This document shows positions 58,808-64,000 of a stretch of DNA of 64,000 nucleotides, piece after piece. Made by a program: the position numbers and the translations under genes. The notes under the pieces are model-generated. The model saw only the letters and a list, made by a program, of their open reading frames with translations. It was not told where the DNA came from and did not search any database. The stretch's first letter is position 1. Each line of letters begins with the position of its first letter. The stretch is from Zonotrichia leucophrys gambelii (lineage: Eukaryota > Chordata > Aves > Passeriformes > Passerellidae), in assembly GCF_028769735.1 (NCBI RefSeq), contig NC_088200.1, positions 74,331,894 to 74,395,893 on the forward strand. The letters are read 5' to 3'.

Positions 58808-60172
58808 TTAGTCTCCCGAAAGCTCTGTTGGTGAAGATTCACTGTTTGTGTTTTGGGGTACAGGCGGGTGGGCAGTTATGTTGCTTAGGCTCTGTGAAAG
58901 AAGTTGTAAAAGAGTTACTTCTGGCTTAGTGCTAGTGCTTTTCAGGAGACATGCAGCCAGGGTTTCACTGTCCAAGTTCTGTGAAAGAAGCTGAGAAAGA
59001 GTTAATTTTGGCTCACTGGCTGTGTTCTGCGGGAGAGGCTGAGACGCAGCTTCACTGCCCAGATTCCAAGGGAGAAGCTGGGAAAGGGTTAACTTTGGCT
59101 CACTGCCTGTGTTCTGTGGGAGAGACTGTGATGTACTGTGTGTACTGTACTGTGTATTGGTAGGAGTGTTTGTTAGTTTCTGATGAGGGAGGGGGATAAG
59201 TGCACTGGGCTGTGTGGAGGTATTTGGTCTCCTAAAATTCCAGTTAGTTATGATTTTCTGCAATTTTTCGAGTGGTAAACCATCCATTATGTCCCGGGGA
59301 ACCCCTTTCTTTATTCCCAGCATCCACCAGCGTTGTCTGTTGGAAATCTGTTTTCCTGGTTCTGTGTTTTCAGTGTTAGGGGTTCCCATAAATCGGACAC
59401 CTTTTGTTTTTTCTGATTTTTCTTCCAGGGTTTTTACAGGCCCATACTGTCCACAATAATTTATTAAATCAACTGCTACTTCACTCCATGTCCAAAACTT
59501 ACAGCTGCTGCTAGATGTGTCAGATGGTGTTGTGAGGGTCTGTGTTGGTATATAGGGTGAAGGTGCAGTGTCAGTGGACTCAGACTGCTCAGTGGAGTTG
59601 TTAAGAAGTCTATCCAGTCTATCTATTGGGCTTAAAGCCATAATTGTTTTTTGAATAGTGATTGCTGTTGATTTCAATGCTTCTGGAAGCCCACAAATTA
59701 AAGGGGTCATAATTTCAGGCTTCACAGGCAGTTGCATTGGGGATTCAAAGCCAGGAATTAATTTTTTCTCATTAATCATTTGCAAACATGCAGCTTTTTG
59801 TACACTTTCTAGGATTTGGTCAGGGGTAGTGGCAATTGCTAGGGGATGACCCCTTTCCAGGGGATTTATTCCCCCAGCCCAATAGGATGCACGTTGTGTT
59901 AGAGACCAGGTGTCACACTTATCTCCTGTTGTTAGGAAAACACCATGTCCCCAATATCCACTGGCTTCTTGTTCAGTTAACTTAATCTGGTCTCTGCCAG
60001 TGAGACACACACGGAACACATATTCCGTTTCTGATTCGTGAGGAAGACATCCAAATTCCTTTTTCAATTTAGCTAATTTGGTAGCTCTGAATGGTGTTTG
60101 TTTAGTTGTTATGTGGGGATCCAGGTCTTCATCATTAATGTAATTATATTCAGTTTTAATAAAAGGTCTCAA
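58808..60172 (-). CDS. gag: ERV2 gag, middle and C-terminal part (454 codons)
   Basis: Open from a Met that is internal to the original gene. Residues about 1-200 match ERV1 Gag (YWGHGVFLTTGD, YWAGGINPLERG). A region with WWMLGIKKGVPRDIMDGLP follows. The last 97 residues contain three imperfect 29-residue repeats centred on LTLSQLL, LTLSQLL and VTLLQLL (residues about 361, 390 and 419). I see no CCHC zinc knuckle, unlike most retroviral Gags. Ends SPTELSGD then stop, with protease overlapping in another frame. Confidence 0.85.
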   Translation of the reverse strand: MRPFIKTEYNYINDEDLDPHITTKQTPFRATKLAKLKKEFGCLPHESETEYVFRVCLTGRDQIKLTEQEASGYWGHGVFLTTGDKCDTWSLTQRASYWAGGINPLERGHPLAIATTPDQILESVQKAACLQMINEKKLIPGFESPMQLPVKPEIMTPLICGLPEALKSTAITIQKTIMALSPIDRLDRLLNNSTEQSESTDTAPSPYIPTQTLTTPSDTSSSSCKFWTWSEVAVDLINYCGQYGPVKTLEEKSEKTKGVRFMGTPNTENTEPGKQISNRQRWWMLGIKKGVPRDIMDGLPLEKLQKIITNWNFRRPNTSTQPSALIPLPHQKLTNTPTNTQYSTHSTSQSLPQNTGSEPKLTLSQLLPWNLGSEAASQPLPQNTASEPKLTLSQLLSQNLDSETLAACLLKSTSTKPEVTLLQLLSQSLSNITAHPPVPQNTNSESSPTELSGD

Positions 60173-60704
60173 ATAAGGACAACAATTTTCCCCACAATTT
60201 TTAACTGTTTCAGATTCTTTGTAAGAATAGTTTTGTTTTGCTGCCTCAAGTTCTTTGTATGGATAAATTTTTTTAATGCAAGGTGTTCATTTTTCTTTCT
60301 CCTCTGTAGAGGAGTTGATTCTGTGTATGGTTTTGGTGTGTTCTTCCCTAATGGCAGCTCACAGCATGTAAATTTCATTTCTGTCCTCATTTAACTGTTT
60401 TTGCAAGATTTCAACTAAATTTTGAAGGGAATCTATAATTACCATTTCCTCACTTCTTCCGTTTACAGCGGTTTTCTATGGCAGCAGTGAGACATGCTCC
60501 AAGGACTGAGCAAGGAATGTTTTTATTTTTACCCATTTTGAATTTTGATTAATGTTGCAGAGAACATATTCTATCAATGACATTTTCTAAATTAAACCAA
60601 TTGTTCTCTGCCCAAGTTTCTTCGCCAGATGACGGTTTGGCATTGTGTTTAGCAAGCAACGAGTAAAAGTCAGCTTTTGCTTTAGGATTGAGATTTTCAT
60701 TCAT
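60173..60704 (-). pseudogene. gag: ERV2 gag N-terminal part, broken
   Basis: Begins MNENLNPKAKADFYSLLAKH at 60,704 and follows ERV1 gag (10,528 downward) including CSVLGACLTAAIE, but is interrupted by several stops and shifts. The coiled-coil section and the charged linker are frame-shifted. Confidence 0.8.
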
Positions 60705-60810
60705 TTTGTGTGAAGGGACTAGGACTATACCAGGGAGCTAATTTGCTAACTCAAGTTATACAGACTTTTTGTTCCACTCTGTCTCCCTAGATAGCTGAAG
60801 AAACCAAAAT

Positions 60811-60865
60811 CTGTCTGGAAGGCACTATTTTAATTACTTCAGATTGTCCCTTCCTTTCCAGACAG
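60811..60865 (-). other. Leader hairpin, block 1 (ERV2)
   Basis: Arms CTGTCTGGAAGG (60,811-60,822) and CCTTTCCAGACAG (60,853-60,865) pair with one bulged base. Confidence 0.75.
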
Positions 60866-60997
60866 TCCAGATACATGCACTTACACACACACACAAGTGT
60901 TTTCTTTGTGAGGGGACCAGAACCTAGAACAGGAGGAAAGCCACTCAGCCTTCACTGGGCCGCCCCTCACTCCCCTGTGTAGGTGAAGGGACAATAG

Positions 60998-61053
60998 CTG
61001 TCTAAAAGGCCCAGCTTAATTACTTCAAGTCTGCCCCTTCCCTTTTTAGACAG
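60998..61053 (-). other. Leader hairpin, block 2 (ERV2)
   Basis: Arms CTGTCTAAAAGG (60,998-61,009) and CCTTTTTAGACAG (61,041-61,053) pair with one extra T. Relative to block 1, GG/CC pairs are replaced by AA/TT pairs. Confidence 0.75.
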
Positions 61054-61435
61054 TCCAGGTACACAAAAATACAGCAGTAAAAACAGTAATAGGTTCAAAT
61101 TCAGCTCAAATACAACAGTAACAGGTTCAGATTCAACTCAAATACAACAACAACAGTATCAATACCAATATCAATATCAGTAACAGCATCAATATCAGGA
61201 TCAGGAGAAGGATCAGTGTCTGTGTCCGTGCCGGTATCAGATCAGTAACAGAAGTGACAGTAACAATTTTCCCCTGCTTTTGAACCGAAAAAATCTTTTG
61301 TATCAATTCCAGAGCCTGTGTGCTCAATCGAGGGTGAGATTTGGCTTTGGTGTATGCAGTCTGCGAGAGGTTACAGACTACACAAAACCTGCAAAATCTC
61401 GCTGGCTACCAGAATCCATCCTCATAACCAATTTA

Positions 61436-62334
61436 TGTGAAGGTCCGCCCAAAATGAACCAGTGACGAATGACTTTTTTAGTGCAAAAATAACCAACAAA
61501 GGCACAGAGGTATTGCAGTAACAAATCAACAAAATACAATTTTTTTGATGATAACCACAGCTGAATATGCATTTGGTTATGGAATCTGGGGAAGAGAACG
61601 GTAGGACAAGGGAAAAAGGGAGGAAAAAGGTTAGGGAAGGGGTATGGCTACAAAAACGTGATGTCTTTGGGGGCCCGCCGCCGAAACTCGCTGGTGCACA
61701 CTTTGGGGAGATCTCAACATACGGTCAAACCGAACCCCAAAATATACTGTTCTTGGTTGGGGGAATGGTGGCCGAAATTAGGTTTCCATGGAGGGGAGAA
61801 GAATAGGAAGAGGAGGAGTGGGAGAGGCTATTCCATTGTTTTCATGGCCGAATGCTCACAGGTACGTTTACTCTGGGCAGGTTTTCCCCCATCCCCGAGT
61901 TGGGAGGGGGTGCAGTCCCAGTCTCTGGAAGGAGGTTGCCAGAGGGCATGCCAGAGGGGTAACATGGGTGTGCCACTAGGGTGCCAGAGGGGTTCTTGGT
62001 TCCTTGATGAGGGGATTCGCATCTCTGTTGGTCCACCACGGTGGTTGAAGGCAGACAAGAGGGGTCTTCTCTTGGAGGGGGTGAGCCACCCCAGAGCTCA
62101 GTCCGGCCAAGTCAGGAGTTTGGAAGAAATTCCAGTTCCATAGTTCAGAAAAGGGCATCATGCCCCTTCGAGTACAGCATGGCATGTTCTGCAACAACCA
62201 CCTGTGAAAACACTAAATGAGCCTGAGACTTTCTTTCCCAACTGGCTCAACAATTTTTAACCTTTCGGTGGTCTTTTTCTCATGACAATTGTGATGCAAA
62301 AAAAAAAAGAAGGATTTTCGGATGGACATTCACA
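61436..62334 (-). repeat. ERV2 5' LTR (899 bp)
   Basis: Plus-strand ends TGTGAAGG and CATTCACA. Most of its length differs from 51,498-52,387 by about 3 percent by eye, but the first roughly 85 bp differ much more. The AATAAA hexamer is lost here too. Confidence 0.93.
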
Positions 62335-63054
62335 GGCCCGTGGGTAGCAGAAAGTCATAGATGGGCTTCAGCATGTGCACAGAAGGACACAGGAGCTGGG
62401 CAAGGGTGTGGACAGAAGGACCAGTGAGGAGGTGCTGAGGGAGCTTTAGCCTGGACAATGGAAGGCATAGGACGGACCTTCAGCAGACTTCCAACAATCC
62501 CTATGTGACATTACTCACCACACACGCTGTTTCCCTACTAAACATGCCCTCAGTGAAACAAAGTGCTTTCGACACTAGAGTGGGTAATACTTCACTCTTG
62601 TAACTTGTTGGCTTCTTGGTTTTCTAGCAGAGGTTTCCCTGTTCATTTTCCCTTTTTCCTGCAACCAAAGATTACTCGGCACAATTTTTCCTGCTCCATT
62701 CAGCCCTGGATGAGATGGTGATCCAGTTGGAGTTTTCCACATCTGTGGCAGCAGTAGTAAATGCGTTGCTGTCGTTTTCCTGCTATTCCATTTCAGAGCT
62801 TTCAAGAATTAAAAGTTCTGTTTTACAGAAACAACGTTGATTGCTGAGAGCAGCCAGGGACGTATATCCACCTCATATCCATCCACCGTTCTCTTTAATG
62901 GGCCGGTTTAACTTGGTCTGTGGGACTTTGATTCCCTATGTTGCTACGGAATGTTCTGATTTTTCCTTAGAAGATGTGGTGGTAGATCTGAAAAGAAATG
63001 AGTTTCTGAATAATAGGTGATAACTTGTCGCTCATGCTTCTCTCCCTGCCACAG

Positions 63055-63186
63055 CTGACAGAACCAAGAGCCATCTCTCCCCTGGCTCCCTCTGCTCCTG
63101 GAGAAGCAGCCCAAGAGGAGCTAATTGAGGCGGAAGAGATCACGTTTCCATCAGTGGTCACAGAAGAGCCTGAATATCCTGAGCCT
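63055..63186 (+). CDS. Repeated exon 17, core type
   Basis: Encodes the same 44 residues as exon 4, donor CCT|GTAAGTGCC. Core identity runs only from about 62,815 to 63,190; sequence on both sides is of the diverged type, so the exon sits in a short converted tract. The next part of this unit continues to the window edge. Confidence 0.5.
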
Positions 63187-64000
63187 GTAAGTGCCAGCTG
63201 TGGCTGTGCTGTCTTTAGAGCAAGGCAGAGGTGCAAGTTTCAGAGCAGCCAGTGCTTTCTGTTTCTGGCTGAAGATGCTGAGTGCTGGCGTGCTGCCAGG
63301 AGCTAGGGATTTCCTGCAGGCAGTGACAGCAGAATTTGGCCTTTGACCGGTGATGTTGAGGTCCCAATGGCCTGGTGCCTCTGGGAGAGCATCTGACTGC
63401 TTTGCTCAGGGAAGCTCTGTCTCTGGGCTTCTGCAGTGCTATGGCCGAGGGCACACGTAGTAGTGCTGGAGGTCACAGGGCTTTCTTTGTTTTCCCTTGT
63501 TGGAAAGATATGTTTTGCTTGTGAGAGTGTTCTGCAGTTTTCTTGAGTTATTCTTCAGTTCTAAAGAGTCTTATTGCCCAGTTGTCTTTTGACTTTTGTT
63601 AAGACTCAAGGAGATGGTTGTTATGTGTATGAAGCTGTGTGGGGCCATTCCCTTTCCATTTTGCCAAAGAAAACAAGTGAGTAGTTATGAAGCGTTCTGG
63701 TGAAGCAAAAGCAGAAATGACAAGTTTTTTTTGATGCATTTGGTGATGAAGTCTGCAGCTTTGGCAAGTGCATTGGAGCCTGGAGTGGGGATGAGGCTGC
63801 AAGTCCATGACTTTTTTCTTATGTTGCTCAGAAGAGGATGGCCATCTAGAAATGGTTCATGCTGTATTTGAATTCAAATGTGCAACTCTGCGGCTGGAGA
63901 GCTGTGTGGGTCCAAAAGGCCCCAGGGGTGCGGTAGAAAATCATGAGAAGAAGAGAAAGCCTGGCACCGAGAAGGCCAAGGGCACGGAGGCTGTGCCAGC

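Larger units (their letters stand above)
60705..61412 (-). other. ERV2 long 5' leader
   Basis: About 710 nt matching ERV1's leader in order: block 1 with hairpin 60,811-60,865, a CA run near 60,883, block 2 with hairpin 60,998-61,053, and the hexamer repeat at 61,150-61,250. The primer site next to it (61,413-61,430, TGGTTATGAGGATGGATT on the proviral strand) no longer matches tRNA-Ser well. Confidence 0.75.
51498..62334 (-). mobile_element. ERV2, near full-length degraded provirus
   Basis: 10,837 bp, minus strand, within the intron between repeated exons 16 and 17. A perfect 5-bp duplication GGCCC flanks it (51,493-51,497 and 62,335-62,339), and the flanks rejoin to the usual unit sequence around GTGGGCCC and AGCAGAAAGTCA. 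Order on the minus strand: LTR, decayed primer site, about 730-nt leader, gag, pro, RT, RNase H, integrase, env, 3' UTR, LTR. Every coding region except the gag C-terminal two thirds and the surface domain has stops or shifts. LTRs differ by several percent, so it is older than ERV1's LTRs suggest for that copy. It is antisense to the proposed host gene. Confidence 0.95.
24434..64000 (+). repeat. Tandem array of about 1.74-kb units, interrupted by ERV2
   Basis: Seventeen exon-anchored units lie in direct tandem. Exon-to-exon spacings are 1,383 then 1,807, 1,737, 1,743, 1,743, 1,744, 1,742, 1,738, 1,744, 1,744, 1,745, 1,758, 1,756, 1,764, 1,761, and 1,759 bp for the last once ERV2 (51,498-62,334) and its 5-bp duplication are removed. 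Units 3-13 are almost identical; the outer units (1, 2, 14-17) are diverged. Units 3-11 share a 13-bp deletion after GCTCAGGGA that 12, 13, 16 and 17 lack. The array runs off the right window edge. Other long frames within the unit, on either strand, break between copies. Confidence 0.95.

Noticed and set aside
61413..61430. A different tRNA primer for ERV2
   Set aside because: The site differs from ERV1 in a way consistent with decay plus a 1-base loss; no other tRNA end fits well enough to name.

Overview
The window looks like bird nuclear DNA, probably from a songbird. A CR1 LINE 3' end is present, retroviral LTR elements of one family occur with clean target duplications, coding signals are eukaryotic (AG/GTAAGT splice sites, no operons or ribosome binding sites), and there are no mammalian SINE or L1 signatures. 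No host gene could be named. Species and gene identity come from pattern recognition only.

Layout. (1) 1-5,619: AT-rich host DNA with no convincing gene, a degenerate 60-115 bp repeat, two overlapping palindromes, a TA-rich tract, then a GC-rich block. (2) 5,700-12,112: provirus 1 (ERV1) on the minus strand, split into a CR1 element whose halves lie at 5,620-5,699 and 12,113-12,160. It is internally deleted. A 496-codon ORF fuses gag in frame to the end of reverse transcriptase/RNase H, integrase is gutted, most of env surface is missing, and the env membrane-anchor ORF is intact. (3) 12,161-24,433: host DNA with GC-rich patches, one possible first coding exon (13,103-13,181), a solo LTR (20,777-21,420, 5-bp duplication CCCTT) and a possible short exon (24,073-24,110). 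(4) About 24,434 to the window end: a tandem array of about 1.74-kb units. Each unit carries one 129-132 bp exon-like block with a good acceptor and a perfect GTAAGT donor, encoding a 43-44 residue acidic, proline-rich module. Seventeen blocks are visible; sixteen keep an open frame and both changes of exon length among those are exactly 3 nt. (5) 51,498-62,334: provirus 2 (ERV2), minus strand, 10.8 kb, inserted in the array between exons 16 and 17 with a perfect GGCCC duplication. It retains the order gag-pro-RT-RNase H-integrase-env but with stops and frame breaks.

How the parts relate. The array is the candidate novel system: a gene-like locus in which one symmetric phase-0 exon has been multiplied with its introns and homogenised by unequal exchange and conversion. 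It may encode a long acidic repeat protein. The two proviruses share long leaders (about 730 nt), paired hairpins with compensatory changes, no evident polypurine tract next to the 3' LTR, 5-bp target duplications and (in ERV1) a serine-tRNA-like primer site. They appear to be one ERV-L/ERV-S-like (class III-like) avian lineage with an unusual gag C-terminus and a surface protein built from two related domains.
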